A stretch of 9,931 bases of DNA, from NCBI GenBank assembly GCA_009925045.1, contig RFQK01000037.1, positions 1 to 9,931 on the forward strand, in the 5' to 3' direction. The translations under genes and the position numbers were made by a program. The first letter of the stretch is position 1, and each line of letters begins with the position of its first letter. The notes under the pieces are model-generated. The model was not told the DNA's origin and made no database searches. It saw only the letters and a list, made by a program, of their open reading frames with translations. Positions 1 through 8,379 of this stretch are shown here, piece by piece. This DNA is from Methylococcaceae bacterium (GTDB lineage Bacteria; Pseudomonadota; Gammaproteobacteria; Methylococcales; Methylomonadaceae).

Positions 1-550
1 ACAATGCAAGCGCTAAATTGCCATCAAGAACATCCGTAATCTTGCCGTTCAAACGCTGAAAGCATTGTTCACGCTGCACTTCTTCATCCGAAGAATATGC
101 TGACAAAACATAGTCTGCGACCGAACCCACCTGAGGACGCCCAACCCCCAGACGTAGGCGATAAAAATCAGCCGTACCGATCTTAGCAATAATATCCCTA
201 AGACCATTATGACCCGCATGACCGCCGTCTTTTTTAAACTTAACCACACCAGGCGCCAGGTCAATTTCATCATGAACGACCAGCATTTGTTGTGATTTCA
301 ACCTGTAGAAATTCATGACCGCAGCGACAGCGTCGCCACTCAAATTCATAAATGTCTGCGGCTTTACTAACAAAACCTTTTCACCCTGAACAAACGCTTC
401 AGCAATTTCTGCTTTAAATTGTTTGTTTATCTGCCATGGTGACGCATTTAGAGAATCATGCAACATCTCTAAAAAAAGAAACCCGGCATTATGCCGAGTT
501 CTTTTGTATTGCAAACCTGGATTACCCAAGCCTACCAGTAACTTGATCAT
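1..550 (-). CDS. pth: Peptidyl-tRNA hydrolase (partial, 3' end beyond window)
   Basis: This gene encodes the cytoplasmic esterase that frees tRNA from prematurely released peptidyl-tRNA. I translated it by hand on the minus strand from the ATG at 550-548. The frame stays open for 183 codons to the left edge, so only the last residues are missing (family length about 190-200). The N-terminus carries VGLGNPG with Asn10, followed by RHNAGF with the catalytic His20. KPQTFMNLSG holds Asn69, VVHDEIDLAPG holds the Asp (94) that assists the His, and GGHAGHNGLR holds Asn115. These match the E. coli active-site set N10, H20, N68, D93 and N114. There is no strong Shine-Dalgarno sequence upstream. It lies 32 bp after rplY in the same direction with no terminator visible between them, as is usual for the prs-rplY-pth cluster. 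The identification is secure. Confidence 0.96.
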   Translation of the reverse strand, partial: MIKLLVGLGNPGLQYKRTRHNAGFLFLEMLHDSLNASPWQINKQFKAEIAEAFVQGEKVLLVKPQTFMNLSGDAVAAVMNFYRLKSQQMLVVHDEIDLAPGVVKFKKDGGHAGHNGLRDIIAKIGTADFYRLRLGVGRPQVGSVADYVLSAYSSDEEVQREQCFQRLNGKITDVLDGNLALAL

Positions 551-582
551 GCTAAGCAAACATGAACAAAAATACTTGCAGA

Positions 583-879
583 TTAAGCCACTCTGAAAAA
601 ATCAATATGCAAAACCTGTGGTTTTGCTGGGTGACGCTGAATGTGCTTTAAAACTGCTTTTTGAACCTTGCCACCCACATTCAAATTTAATGTAGCTGTG
701 TAAACTTCTTTATGCGACAAGTGTTTGACAACTTCGTTATGATCCAAAGTAATCAATTCATTCTCACCATTGCCACCATACACCACCGCAGGCACACGCC
801 CTTCACGACGAGATGCACGTGCAGAAGAACTCCCAAGACCATCGCGCGCTTCCGCAACAAATTCAAATACGTCAGCCAT
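583..879 (-). CDS. rplY: 50S ribosomal protein L25, short single-domain form
   Basis: This is a 5S-rRNA-binding protein of the large ribosomal subunit, 98 aa. The start MADVFEFVAEARD fits the L25/Ctc family. So do SARASRREGRVPAVVYGG near residues 20-42, the basic segment QRHPAKP, and the final HIDFFRVA, which aligns with the C-terminal HIDFVRA of E. coli L25 (94 aa). I chose the ATG at 879-877 over an ATG 18 bases upstream because a TGGAG sits 6 nt before it, and because the upstream option adds only MILENK, which is translated from the ribosome-binding region. Many gammaproteobacteria carry a ~200-aa CTC/TL5 version. Here the protein ends with TAA right after the 5S-binding domain, with no remnant of a second domain seen in the 32 bp before pth. 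It follows prs by about 30 bp and is probably co-transcribed with it. Confidence 0.95.
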   Translation of the reverse strand: MADVFEFVAEARDGLGSSSARASRREGRVPAVVYGGNGENELITLDHNEVVKHLSHKEVYTATLNLNVGGKVQKAVLKHIQRHPAKPQVLHIDFFRVA

Positions 880-885
880 CTTATT

Positions 886-890
886 CTCCA
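886..890 (-). promoter_or_regulatory. Shine-Dalgarno of rplY (decides its start)
   Basis: The minus strand reads TGGAG followed by 6 nt and then the ATG at 879. This spacing supports the 98-aa L25 start and argues against the in-frame ATG at 897, which would place this site inside the coding sequence. Confidence 0.6.
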
Positions 891-909
891 AAATCACAAT
901 ACACTTTTA

Positions 910-1863
910 TCAATCAACATAGAGCGAACTCACAGATTCACCCACCGCTATACGCCTAATCGTTTCTGCCAGTATTTCTGCAACACTGAGTTGACGTATT
1001 TTACCTACCATTTTCAATTCTTCGGAAAGCGGTATGGTATCTGTAACCACCAACTCATCAAGAACTGAATTCTTTACATTTGATGCTGCGGCTCCGGACA
1101 ACACCGGATGAGTACAATAGGCGACCACACGAACTGCTCCACGTTTTTTTAGCGCTTCAGCCGCGTGACACAAAGTGCCTGCCGTGTCGACCAAATCATC
1201 AACCATGACACAGGTTCTGCCTTCAACATCACCAATGATATGCATCACTTCGGACACATTGGCCCGCGGACGACGCTTATCGATAATTGCAAGATCAGCG
1301 TCACCTAGACGCTTCGCCAGAGCTCTTGCTCTGACCACACCACCCACATCAGGCGAAACCACCACCAAATTCTCATATTCTTGGCGCCAGATATCACCCA
1401 ATAAAATCGGCGAGGCATAAACATTGTCAACCGGTATACCAAAGAAGCCTTGAATCTGATCTGCGTGCAAATCAACAGTCAGCACTCTATTAGCTCCTGC
1501 ATTACCGATCATATCAGCTACTAATCGAGCAGTAATAGCCACCCTTGCTGATCTTGATCGTCTATCTTGTCGCGCATAACCATAATAGGGTATGACCGCG
1601 GTAATTCTTGCGGCAGATGCCCGACGCAATGCATCGATCATCACCAGTAATTCCATCAGGTTTTCGTTGGTTGGCGAACACGTGGGCTGCACAACAAAGA
1701 CATCGCGCCCCCTGACATTCTCCTCAATCTCAACAAAAATCTCACCATCACTAAAACGGTCGACCGTTGCCATGCCCAAACGCATGTTGAGCTTCCTAAC
1801 AATACCCTCTGACAAAGCCTTATTTGCATTACCAGAAAATATCATGATGGATGCATCAGACAT
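910..1863 (-). CDS. prs: Ribose-phosphate pyrophosphokinase (PRPP synthase)
   Basis: This cytoplasmic class I PRPP synthase makes 5-phosphoribosyl 1-diphosphate from ribose 5-phosphate and ATP, supplying nucleotide, histidine, tryptophan and NAD synthesis. It is 317 aa (E. coli 315). An N-terminal phosphoribosyltransferase-like half holds RFSDGE (36-41) and the flexible catalytic loop [10 protein letters not shown] (about 93-102). [12 protein letters not shown] (130-141) carries the metal and ATP-site Asp131 and His133. [11 protein letters not shown] (169-179) is the PRPP synthase signature. [10 protein letters not shown] (221-230) is the ribose-5-phosphate binding loop. The last third (THPVLSG, DTIPLS) also follows the family. 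An AGGAG lies 6 nt before the ATG (1870-1874). It lies between tRNA-Gln and rplY on the same strand, a common gammaproteobacterial order. No truncation or missing key residue was seen. Confidence 0.98.
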   Translation of the reverse strand: MSDASIMIFSGNANKALSEGIVRKLNMRLGMATVDRFSDGEIFVEIEENVRGRDVFVVQPTCSPTNENLMELLVMIDALRRASAARITAVIPYYGYARQDRRSRSARVAITARLVADMIGNAGANRVLTVDLHADQIQGFFGIPVDNVYASPILLGDIWRQEYENLVVVSPDVGGVVRARALAKRLGDADLAIIDKRRPRANVSEVMHIIGDVEGRTCVMVDDLVDTAGTLCHAAEALKKRGAVRVVAYCTHPVLSGAAASNVKNSVLDELVVTDTIPLSEELKMVGKIRQLSVAEILAETIRRIAVGESVSSLYVD

Positions 1864-1896
1864 TCAAAACTCCTAAGGATTTTTGTAACTAGAGAA

Positions 1897-1971
1897 TGGC
1901 TGGGCTGCTAGGATTCGAACCTAGGTATGCGAGGATCAAAACCTCGTGCCTTACCGCTTGGCGACAGCCCA
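1897..1971 (-). tRNA. tRNA-Gln (UUG anticodon), CCA encoded
   Basis: Folded by eye on the minus strand. The acceptor stem pairs TGGGCTG (5', ending at 1971) with CAGCCCA (1907-1901). The anticodon stem is CGAGG/CCTCG around the 7-nt loop TTTTGAT, giving anticodon TTG (1939-1937), which reads CAA. The T-arm has CTAGG/CCTAG around the usual TTCGAAT loop. The discriminator is G (1900) and CCA is genome-encoded (1899-1897). The length is 75 nt. It sits 13 bp after ispE and 33 bp before prs, so it is probably processed from the same transcript or from a promoter inside ispE. No promoter is visible in the short gap. Confidence 0.97.
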
Positions 1972-1984
1972 AAAAACTGATGAC

Positions 1985-2854
1985 TTATTCCTGACTCAAC
2001 ATCCCAAATACCGGCGATCGGTTCAGACCTTTGGCCACAAAAACCTGACCAAGATGCCTTACTTTTAGAGACGCTTGCAGTGCTTCATTTTTATCTTGGT
2101 ACTGGGCAAAAACACATGCTCCAGTCCCGGTAAGTCTTGCATAACCAAATTTAGACAATTCAATTAACGCCTTATCAACTTCTGGGTATAGCTTTCTAAC
2201 CACAGACGTACAATCGTTATCAACAAGACCTTCCGTAAAGTCGGCTATTGTGATGAGTTTACTATCTCTTGTCAACTCATCCGTTAAAAAAATCTGTCTT
2301 GTGTTGACATGACAATCAGGTTTAACAATCAAAAACCAATCTTCCGGCAGCATAATTGGACTCAGTTTTTCCCCTACACCCTCAGCCCATGCCGAATATC
2401 CGTATACAAAAACCGGCACATCAGCCCCTAAGCGGAGCCCAAACTGCATGAGTTGCTCAACCGAAAAGCCTAAGCCCCACAAATGGTTGAGCGCCAGCAA
2501 TGTGGTTGCGGCATCTGAGCTTCCGCCACCCAAGCCACCCCCCATAGGTAGATTTTTTTCGATGCCAATTTTGACGCCTTGGCGAAAACCCGATTCTTGT
2601 TTGAGCAAATTTGCCGCTCTCACTGTTAAATCATCTTGCTCCGGAACGCCTGGTATGGGTTCCACCAGAGTCACTAAATCTTCTTCTAACAATTCGTATG
2701 TCAACCAATCACACAAATCAATCAGCTGAAAAACCGATTGAAGCAAATGATAGCCATCCGCTCGTCGACCCGTGATTCTTAATAGTAAATTCAATTTTGC
2801 CGGTGCCGGCCATCTTTGCACCCCACTCTGGCCTTGCAATGCTTGATCTGTCAC
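1985..2854 (-). CDS. ispE: 4-diphosphocytidyl-2-C-methyl-D-erythritol kinase
   Basis: This GHMP-family kinase phosphorylates CDP-ME at the 2-hydroxyl, using ATP, in the MEP isoprenoid pathway of the cytoplasm. From the start chosen here it is 289 aa (E. coli 283). PAPAKLNL (about 16-23) supplies the catalytic Lys20. PMGGGLGGGSSDAA (about 103-116) is the ATP-binding glycine-rich loop. LGADVPVF contains the catalytic Asp145. RLTGTGACVF (about 240-249) is GHMP motif 3. No ATG is available. A GTG at 2854 overlaps the lolB stop as GTGA and has GGAA 6 nt upstream (2861-2864), which suggests translational coupling. Another GTG at 2866 would add four residues but has no ribosome-binding site. The family assignment is certain; the start is less so. 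Confidence 0.95.
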   Translation of the reverse strand: MTDQALQGQSGVQRWPAPAKLNLLLRITGRRADGYHLLQSVFQLIDLCDWLTYELLEEDLVTLVEPIPGVPEQDDLTVRAANLLKQESGFRQGVKIGIEKNLPMGGGLGGGSSDAATTLLALNHLWGLGFSVEQLMQFGLRLGADVPVFVYGYSAWAEGVGEKLSPIMLPEDWFLIVKPDCHVNTRQIFLTDELTRDSKLITIADFTEGLVDNDCTSVVRKLYPEVDKALIELSKFGYARLTGTGACVFAQYQDKNEALQASLKVRHLGQVFVAKGLNRSPVFGMLSQE

Positions 2855-3357
2855 AAAATATTCCACTGATCGACAATTAATTTAAGACGCGTTTTCTCAT
2901 TTTCGGCGCTCATTTTATAGGGCAAATCCAATTCATTGACCTTTTGCATGGATTTATATTTTACTGACCAACCCAGTTGTCCAAAACCCTCTTCGATTGG
3001 CACAAATGCGAGCTGTTCTGCCATTATTTGTTCAGCATCTCCCTCAAAACTGCGACTCTGATCACCATCATCTATTTGCAACAGAGAATCACTGACGCTA
3101 ATTTTGACGTGTCCTTGCGCTAGAGGACCACTTAAATCGATAACATCGGAAGCAGGTCGGTGTACCCAAATAATCGAAGCCGTGACGGTATCTCGCTGAT
3201 CACTTATGACAATTCGACCCTCGAATGCCCAAGCATCAGCCACTTTGACATTTTGCCGAGCAGACAGTTGATAATTTTGCTGCGGTTTTTCGGTTATAAA
3301 ACTACACCCCACCTGCGTCAACAGCAACACGCCTAAGACGAATGTAGCAAGCCTCAT
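2851..3357 (-). CDS. lolB: Outer-membrane lipoprotein LolB, unusually short
   Basis: LolB receives lipoproteins from LolA and inserts them in the inner leaflet of the outer membrane. This copy has a hydrophobic signal peptide ending QVGC with the acylated Cys18. The lipobox is slightly off consensus (Gln at -3), and Ser at +2 fits outer-membrane sorting. WAFEGRIVISDQ, the loop GPLAQG (equivalent to E. coli NPLGS, whose Leu68 inserts into the membrane), LGWSVKYKSM and the end RLKLIVDQWNIL all match the family. At 168 aa it is well below E. coli (207). Against my memory of that protein, about 30 residues after DAEQIMAEQLAFVPI are absent, covering the stretch that contains LRQWILGLP in E. coli. 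The gene overlaps the TPR gene by ATGA and ispE by GTGA. Its place between the TPR gene and ispE supports the assignment. Confidence 0.88.
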   Translation of the reverse strand: MRLATFVLGVLLLTQVGCSFITEKPQQNYQLSARQNVKVADAWAFEGRIVISDQRDTVTASIIWVHRPASDVIDLSGPLAQGHVKISVSDSLLQIDDGDQSRSFEGDAEQIMAEQLAFVPIEEGFGQLGWSVKYKSMQKVNELDLPYKMSAENEKTRLKLIVDQWNIL

Positions 3358-5048
3358 AGACCGCCCTGAAACAACGATCTGATTTTGTTGATAAATTCGT
3401 CCTGCGGTGTTTTTTTGTTGATAGCTTCAAACAATTCCCGCGCCTGTTTTTTTTCGCCCAAATGCAACAACACCTCAATAACGTGTGCTGCTATTTCGGT
3501 TTCAGGCTGCTTCTCATAAGCGCGTTTTAAATACGGCAAGGCTCTATCGGCCATCCCTTTTTTATAGAGCAACCACCCAAAGCTATCAATGACCACAGGC
3601 TCATCCGGCTGCAGTTGCAAAGCCCTTTGCAAATAATGGTCTGCATCTTCGTATCGATTAGTTCTGTCGGCCAGGGTATATCCCAAGGCATTTAAGGCGC
3701 GCACATCCTCTGGATTCTTTTCCAGAACCTTAATTAAATCAGCTTCCAACACATCGAGTTTGTTCAGCTTTTCAGCTATCAACGCTCGGGTATAAAGAAT
3801 ATCGGGATTATCCGGCATTTCTTTGAGCGCAACGGTGAGTTCATTAAAGGCCGCTTGATGATTACCTTGCTGATTCAAAATCTCGGCTTTTAACATCAAA
3901 ATCCGCAGATGCTGCTCTGGAAAGCGTTCTTCCATTTTCAATAGCCGCTGCTGCGCCTCATCCACACGATTACTATTCAACAATATTGCAACAGCGCTCA
4001 TATTGGCTTCGAAAGCAAAACGCCCTTCAATTACCCGATCAAACCAAGCTAAAGCTTTGTCATATTGTTTACGCTGCTGTTGTAATTTACCCAGATAAAA
4101 AACCGCCTGATCATCCCAGTCCGGATTGAGGACCAATTTTTCTAAGTAGACCTCCCCTCTATCCAATTGGTTTTGCTGTAAATGAATCAAAGCCAAGGAC
4201 ATCAAGGTCTCAGGATCATCTGGTTTTTGCTCTAAAATAGTTTGCGATAAACGTACTGCATCATCCAAGGCATCGGAATTAACCAAAACTTCGACCAGCA
4301 TGCGTTTCAAAACAATATCTTCTGGGGCAAGTTTGATGGCTTTTTCCAGATAGCGCTTAGCTTGAGACATTTCTCCAAGACGACCCGCCAGCTGAGCCTG
4401 AAAGATGATAGCCCGGTTCCAGTCAGGTTGTAATTCTAAAACCCTGGTAATTTTTTCTTGTGCCAAGGCTAAATCGGGCAACATTGAAGCCAATACCGCC
4501 TGAACAAATAAAAGATTAGGCTGTTCCGCATTTTGGCTAGCCACTTGATTCAAAGCATCAAGGGTGAACTTAACACGCCCCTCTTTTTCGAATAGTTTGA
4601 CCAACTCAAGCAAACCGGCTTCAAAGCCAGCAGGATCAACGGCTACTTCTTGATTAGCGTTCTTAATGGCAATTAACAAGGCGAACTTACGTGCACTCAG
4701 ATTTTTACCATCTTTATCCAACCAAATCGCCAGCGCTTCTTGGGTGCGTTTTTCATCTTTTAAAAACAAACCAATTTTGACTGCCCGCTCAGCAATTCGG
4801 GGGTCATCTACCCGCTTTGCTGCCTGAAGATACGCATCGAGAGCCAAATCATATTGATTGCGCTGACCGGCCAACTCGGCTGCCATTAACAGATACAAGA
4901 CTTCTTCATCAATTGCCGCTTTCTGTTCTTGAGCAGTAGCCAAGACCTCTCTTTCAGTATTCGCTGAATCAATTGCTTCTAATTTTTCCGGCGTAGCAGA
5001 ACAACCCGCTAAAACGAATACCATCGTGACAACTATGCACCTATTCAT
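3354..5048 (-). CDS. TPR-repeat outer-membrane lipoprotein (LbcA-like)
   Basis: A 564-aa protein with a lipoprotein signal peptide (VLAGC, lipidated Cys16, Ser at +2, predicted outer membrane) followed almost entirely by helical tetratricopeptide repeats. Clear TPR units include those with QYDLALDAYLQAAKR, MSQAKRYLEKAIKLAPED, QYDKALAWFDRVIEG, YEDADHYLQRALQLQPDE and ADRALPYLKRAYEKQPE. No catalytic motif is visible, so it should be a protein-protein scaffold facing the periplasm. By position, upstream of lolB-ispE and divergent from hemA, it corresponds to PA4667 of Pseudomonas aeruginosa. That protein is LbcA, which binds and activates the carboxyl-terminal protease CtpA to control peptidoglycan hydrolases. 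This functional transfer is inference from synteny and architecture. It is the first gene of the leftward cluster and shares ATGA with lolB. No good Shine-Dalgarno precedes its ATG. Confidence 0.85.
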   Translation of the reverse strand: MNRCIVVTMVFVLAGCSATPEKLEAIDSANTEREVLATAQEQKAAIDEEVLYLLMAAELAGQRNQYDLALDAYLQAAKRVDDPRIAERAVKIGLFLKDEKRTQEALAIWLDKDGKNLSARKFALLIAIKNANQEVAVDPAGFEAGLLELVKLFEKEGRVKFTLDALNQVASQNAEQPNLLFVQAVLASMLPDLALAQEKITRVLELQPDWNRAIIFQAQLAGRLGEMSQAKRYLEKAIKLAPEDIVLKRMLVEVLVNSDALDDAVRLSQTILEQKPDDPETLMSLALIHLQQNQLDRGEVYLEKLVLNPDWDDQAVFYLGKLQQQRKQYDKALAWFDRVIEGRFAFEANMSAVAILLNSNRVDEAQQRLLKMEERFPEQHLRILMLKAEILNQQGNHQAAFNELTVALKEMPDNPDILYTRALIAEKLNKLDVLEADLIKVLEKNPEDVRALNALGYTLADRTNRYEDADHYLQRALQLQPDEPVVIDSFGWLLYKKGMADRALPYLKRAYEKQPETEIAAHVIEVLLHLGEKKQARELFEAINKKTPQDEFINKIRSLFQGGL

Positions 5049-5196
5049 GAATTTTGAGGCCCTGACTCATATGCAATTAAAGTGCCTATAGGTTATCAGA
5101 AAAAATCAGGCTTTCAGACGACTGATTGATTGGATTTGGATAAAAAGCATGCAATATTTAGAATAGGCATAATTTCTCGAGCTATTGCACAAATAA
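5049..5196. promoter_or_regulatory. Divergent intergenic region between the two gene clusters
   Basis: A 148-bp AT-rich gap between divergently read genes must hold the promoters of both arms. A plausible rightward promoter is listed separately. For the leftward TPR-lolB-ispE arm I could not find a convincing -35/-10 pair. The minus strand offers only weak -10-like hexamers such as TATAGG and GATAAC near 5085-5097. No riboswitch or long hairpin was recognised. Confidence 0.5.
5136..5164 (+). promoter_or_regulatory. Candidate sigma70 promoter of hemA
   Basis: TTGGAT (5136-5141) and TAGAAT (5159-5164) are separated by 17 nt. They match the -35 consensus at 3 of 6 positions and the -10 consensus at 5 of 6. 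This would start transcription near 5171 and leave a leader of about 25 nt. A second -10-like CATAAT lies at 5168-5173 without a good -35. This is by-eye evidence only. Confidence 0.4.
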
Positions 5197-6447
5197 ATGA
5201 CCCTTCTTGCTGTCGGTATCAATTACAACACCGCACCTGTATCCATCCGGGAGCGCTTGGCATTTCCAGCTGAAATGCTCGATATCTCATTGAAAAATTT
5301 ATATAAATACCGGGACATTAGCGAAGCAGCCATTTTATCGACATGCAATAGAACCGAATTTTATTTTCGCGCAGCAGAAGCAAACCCTCAAAATCTAGTG
5401 GATTGGATCGCTGAGACCAAACAGATCAATCCTTATGAATTTTCGCCTTACCTTTACAGCCACACTGACAATGAAACCATTCGGCATATGTTTCGAGTCG
5501 CCTGTGGCTTAGATTCCATGATCCTGGGTGAACCACAAATTCTGGGCCAAATGAAAACGGCTTACCAAGCCGCTTATCAAGCCGGGACTCTGGGTAAAAC
5601 CTTAAGCAAATTGTTTCACCATACCTTTTCGGCTGCCAAAAAAGTCAGAACCGATACTGCGATTGGATCAAGCCCGGTTTCCGTTGCATTCGCAGCCGTC
5701 CAACTAGCCCAACAAATATTTGACAAACTCAGCAATCAAACCGCCTTACTGATTGGCGCCGGCGAAACCATAGAATTGACTGCTCGCCACCTACACCATT
5801 ACGGAGTCGGGAAAATTCTGATCGCCAATCGTACCTATGACAAAGCGCATATGCTGGCCAGTCAGTTTAATGGCTACGCGATTTCTCTCTCCGAATTACC
5901 CGAACATCTTGCCGAAGCCGATATCGTCGTGTCATCAACTGCCAGTCAATTACCAATACTAGGTAAAGGATTAGTAGAAAGTGCGATTAAAAAACGCAAG
6001 CACAAACCCATATTTATGGTTGATCTTGCCGTACCGCGCGATATTGAGCCCGAAGTAGAACAATTACGTGACGTTTATTTGTACACCGTGGATGATTTAC
6101 AAAATACCGTCAATCAAAATATGGATTCGCGCCGCCAAGCCGCCGAACAAGCCGAAGAAATCATTGATACCAAGGTGGAGCATTTCTTGGCATGGTTGAG
6201 ATCACAAGGCGCCCAAGAAACCATTCGCGATTACCGTCATCAAGCCGAACAGACCCGTGACGAGGTTTTACAAAAAGCCTTGGCTCAACTGAGCAATGGC
6301 GCGAATAGTGAAGAAGTTTTAGAACGTTTAGCTCACACCTTAACCAATAAATTGATACACACACCCTGCGCACAATTACGTGAAGCGGGCGCCAATGATC
6401 GTCACGATTTAATTGCCGCCTCGCGGGAAATTTTTAAACTGCGTTAA
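5197..6447 (+). CDS. hemA: Glutamyl-tRNA reductase
   Basis: This NADPH-dependent cytoplasmic enzyme converts glutamyl-tRNA(Glu) to glutamate-1-semialdehyde, the committed step of C5-pathway tetrapyrrole (heme) synthesis. It is 416 aa, a normal length. The N-terminal catalytic domain contains [17 protein letters not shown] and [10 protein letters not shown] with the thioester-forming Cys50. [19 protein letters not shown] contains His97, the equivalent of E. coli His99. The Rossmann domain has LLIGAGET (about 184-191) and [17 protein letters not shown] leads into the C-terminal dimerisation helices ([11 protein letters not shown] onward). The start matches the MTLLA(L/V)GIN family N-terminus, although the ribosome-binding site is weak. 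It is the first gene of the rightward cluster, 5 bp ahead of prfA, a widespread proteobacterial pairing. Confidence 0.98.
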   Translation: MTLLAVGINYNTAPVSIRERLAFPAEMLDISLKNLYKYRDISEAAILSTCNRTEFYFRAAEANPQNLVDWIAETKQINPYEFSPYLYSHTDNETIRHMFRVACGLDSMILGEPQILGQMKTAYQAAYQAGTLGKTLSKLFHHTFSAAKKVRTDTAIGSSPVSVAFAAVQLAQQIFDKLSNQTALLIGAGETIELTARHLHHYGVGKILIANRTYDKAHMLASQFNGYAISLSELPEHLAEADIVVSSTASQLPILGKGLVESAIKKRKHKPIFMVDLAVPRDIEPEVEQLRDVYLYTVDDLQNTVNQNMDSRRQAAEQAEEIIDTKVEHFLAWLRSQGAQETIRDYRHQAEQTRDEVLQKALAQLSNGANSEEVLERLAHTLTNKLIHTPCAQLREAGANDRHDLIAASREIFKLR

Positions 6448-6452
6448 TTCTA

Positions 6453-7538
6453 ATGAAACCCTCAATACTGACTAAGCTCGACAATCTAGGCGAGCGCTTT
6501 GAAGAAATCACCGTTCTGTTATCGCAACCGGAAGTACAGAACAACCAAAACCAGTTCCGCAGCCTCAGCCAGGAATATGCCCAATTGGAGCCGATTGTCG
6601 TTTGTTATCGTCGCTACCAAGCCAATGAAGCCGACTGGCAATCCGCTCAGGAAATGGCTAAAGACAGCGATCCTGATTTACGTGAAATGGCTAAAGAAGA
6701 AATTCAAGCCGCAGAACAACGTCGCGATGAATTAGAACAAGAACTACAAATCCTGTTATTACCTCGCGATCCTAACGATAACCGCAATATCTTTCTTGAA
6801 GTTCGCGCAGGTACGGGCGGCGATGAAGCAGCCATCTTTTCTGGCGATCTGGCCAGAATGTATCAGCGCTATGCAGAACGACAAGGCTGGAGCACCGAAA
6901 TCATTAATGAAAATCGTGGCGAACACGGGGGTTTCAAGGAAGTGATCCTGCGTGTCAGCGGCCAAAACGTTTATTCGCAATTAAAATTTGAATCCGGCAC
7001 TCACCGAGTCCAACGCGTGCCCGAGACAGAATCACAAGGCCGGGTGCATACCTCCGCCTGTACTGTTGCCATCATGCCGGAAGTAGATAGCATTGATGGT
7101 ATCGAAATTAATCCTTCCGACTTACGCATCGACACTTATCGAGCCTCAGGCGCAGGTGGTCAGCACGTTAACCGAACCGACTCGGCGATCCGGATTACGC
7201 ATATCCCGTCAGGAGTGGTCGTTGAATGCCAGGACGAACGTTCTCAGCATAAAAACCGCGCCCGCGCGATGTCGTTACTGCAATCAAGATTGCTAGCAGC
7301 CGCGCAGGAAAAACAACATGCTGAACAATCAGAAAATCGCAAACTTCAGGTTGGGAGTGGCGATCGCTCAGAGCGAATCCGCACTTACAACTATCCACAA
7401 GGTCGTTTAACCGACCACAGGATCAATCTGACCTTGTATAAACTGGAAGAAATCATGGAAGGTGGTCTGGAACATGTGATTCAACCGCTGATACATGAAC
7501 ATCAGGCGGAATTGCTGACCCAGTTAGGCAATGCCTAA
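6453..7538 (+). CDS. prfA: Peptide chain release factor 1
   Basis: RF1 recognises UAA and UAG in the ribosomal A site and triggers peptide release. The protein is 361 aa (E. coli 360) and collinear with it from MKPSI onward. An N-terminal helical domain is followed by [13 protein letters not shown] (115-127). The RF1 anticodon tripeptide PET (190-192) sits in [14 protein letters not shown]; an RF2 would have SPF here. The catalytic GGQ (235-237) lies in [25 protein letters not shown] and the C-terminal [18 protein letters not shown] are also family hallmarks. No Shine-Dalgarno is visible in the 5-bp gap after hemA, so re-initiation coupled to hemA is likely. Its product is the substrate of the next gene, PrmC, at Gln237. 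Confidence 0.98.
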   Translation: MKPSILTKLDNLGERFEEITVLLSQPEVQNNQNQFRSLSQEYAQLEPIVVCYRRYQANEADWQSAQEMAKDSDPDLREMAKEEIQAAEQRRDELEQELQILLLPRDPNDNRNIFLEVRAGTGGDEAAIFSGDLARMYQRYAERQGWSTEIINENRGEHGGFKEVILRVSGQNVYSQLKFESGTHRVQRVPETESQGRVHTSACTVAIMPEVDSIDGIEINPSDLRIDTYRASGAGGQHVNRTDSAIRITHIPSGVVVECQDERSQHKNRARAMSLLQSRLLAAAQEKQHAEQSENRKLQVGSGDRSERIRTYNYPQGRLTDHRINLTLYKLEEIMEGGLEHVIQPLIHEHQAELLTQLGNA

Positions 7539-8379
7539 GTGCATTGCAGACTGGCTGGCTTGCGCTGAACAGCAATTACGGCTAATTTCTGAAAGCCCGC
7601 GACTGGACGCCGAAGTCTTATTGGCGCATAGTCTTGGGCAATCCCGCAGTCATTTACGCGCCTGGCCAGAAAAACCAGTACCCCCAGCAGCCGATGAGCA
7701 GTTCCAGACATTGCTCACACAGCGCTGCCAAGGCACCCCCGTCGCCTATTTAACCGGTGAACGCGAGTTCTGGTCGCGTTCATTTAAGGTCAATCATTCC
7801 GTTCTGATTCCGCGCCCTGACACCGAGCTGATTGTGGAATTAGCGCTTGAGCGTTTGGCAAAGCGTCAAAACTGCAAAGTGATTGATTTAGGCACCGGAT
7901 CTGGAGTGATCGCAATCACTCTGGCAGCTGAACGGCCCACGGATTGTGTAATCGCCAGCGACATAAGTCAGGCTGCTTTAGCCATAGCCGCCGAAAATGC
8001 TGAACACTTAAAAATCAGTAACCTCCAGTTCAAGCAATCCAACTGGTTTGCACAAATCGATGAGCATGACTTTGATATGGTGATCAGCAACCCGCCTTAT
8101 ATCGCAGCCGATGATCCTCACCTTGCACAAGGTGACGTCCGCTTTGAACCCAGACAGGCTTTGATCAGTCCGGAAAATGGCTTGCATGATATTCGTCAAC
8201 TGGCTGATCAAGCCCGCCAATATCTCAAAGCCGATGGCTATCTTTTGATCGAACACGGTTATCAGCAATCATTGCCAGTTCAGAACATACTGAAACACTT
8301 TAATTTTAGAAACGTCATCACGCATTGCGATCTGTCCGGCAATCCGCGTGTAACCCTTGGACAATGGCAGCCATTATGA
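7531..8379 (+). CDS. prmC: Release factor glutamine N5-methyltransferase
   Basis: PrmC (HemK) methylates the GGQ glutamine of RF1 and RF2 with S-adenosylmethionine, which raises termination efficiency. The protein is 282 aa (E. coli 277). An N-terminal helical domain for release-factor binding (about 1-75) ends in [23 protein letters not shown] (91-99) introduces the Rossmann methyltransferase domain. DLGTGSG (119-125) is the SAM-binding loop, with the acidic residue of ASD (about 144) behind it. NPPY (187-190) binds the substrate glutamine. The gene starts 8 bp inside prfA and ends in an ATGA overlap with the M67 gene, so all three are probably translated from one message. Enzyme and substrate are neighbours here, the usual arrangement. 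Confidence 0.98.
   Translation: MPKCIADWLACAEQQLRLISESPRLDAEVLLAHSLGQSRSHLRAWPEKPVPPAADEQFQTLLTQRCQGTPVAYLTGEREFWSRSFKVNHSVLIPRPDTELIVELALERLAKRQNCKVIDLGTGSGVIAITLAAERPTDCVIASDISQAALAIAAENAEHLKISNLQFKQSNWFAQIDEHDFDMVISNPPYIAADDPHLAQGDVRFEPRQALISPENGLHDIRQLADQARQYLKADGYLLIEHGYQQSLPVQNILKHFNFRNVITHCDLSGNPRVTLGQWQPL

Noticed and set aside
880..897. Upstream ATG of rplY adding MILENK
   Set aside because: It would place the TGGAG ribosome-binding site inside the gene, and family N-termini begin at the later ATG.
712..1068. 118-codon open frame on the plus strand opposite rplY and prs
   Set aside because: It lies antisense to two strongly conserved genes, has low-complexity basic content and shows no recognisable domain.
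2990..3030. Possible frameshift in lolB to explain its short length
   Set aside because: Similarity resumes in the same frame after the gap and no other frame encodes the missing segment locally, so an in-frame deletion fits better.
8325..8375. Upstream ATG for the M67 gene, giving 157 aa
   Set aside because: The added 17 residues come from the end of prmC in another frame. The ATG at 8376 forms the usual ATGA coupling and leaves the domain complete.
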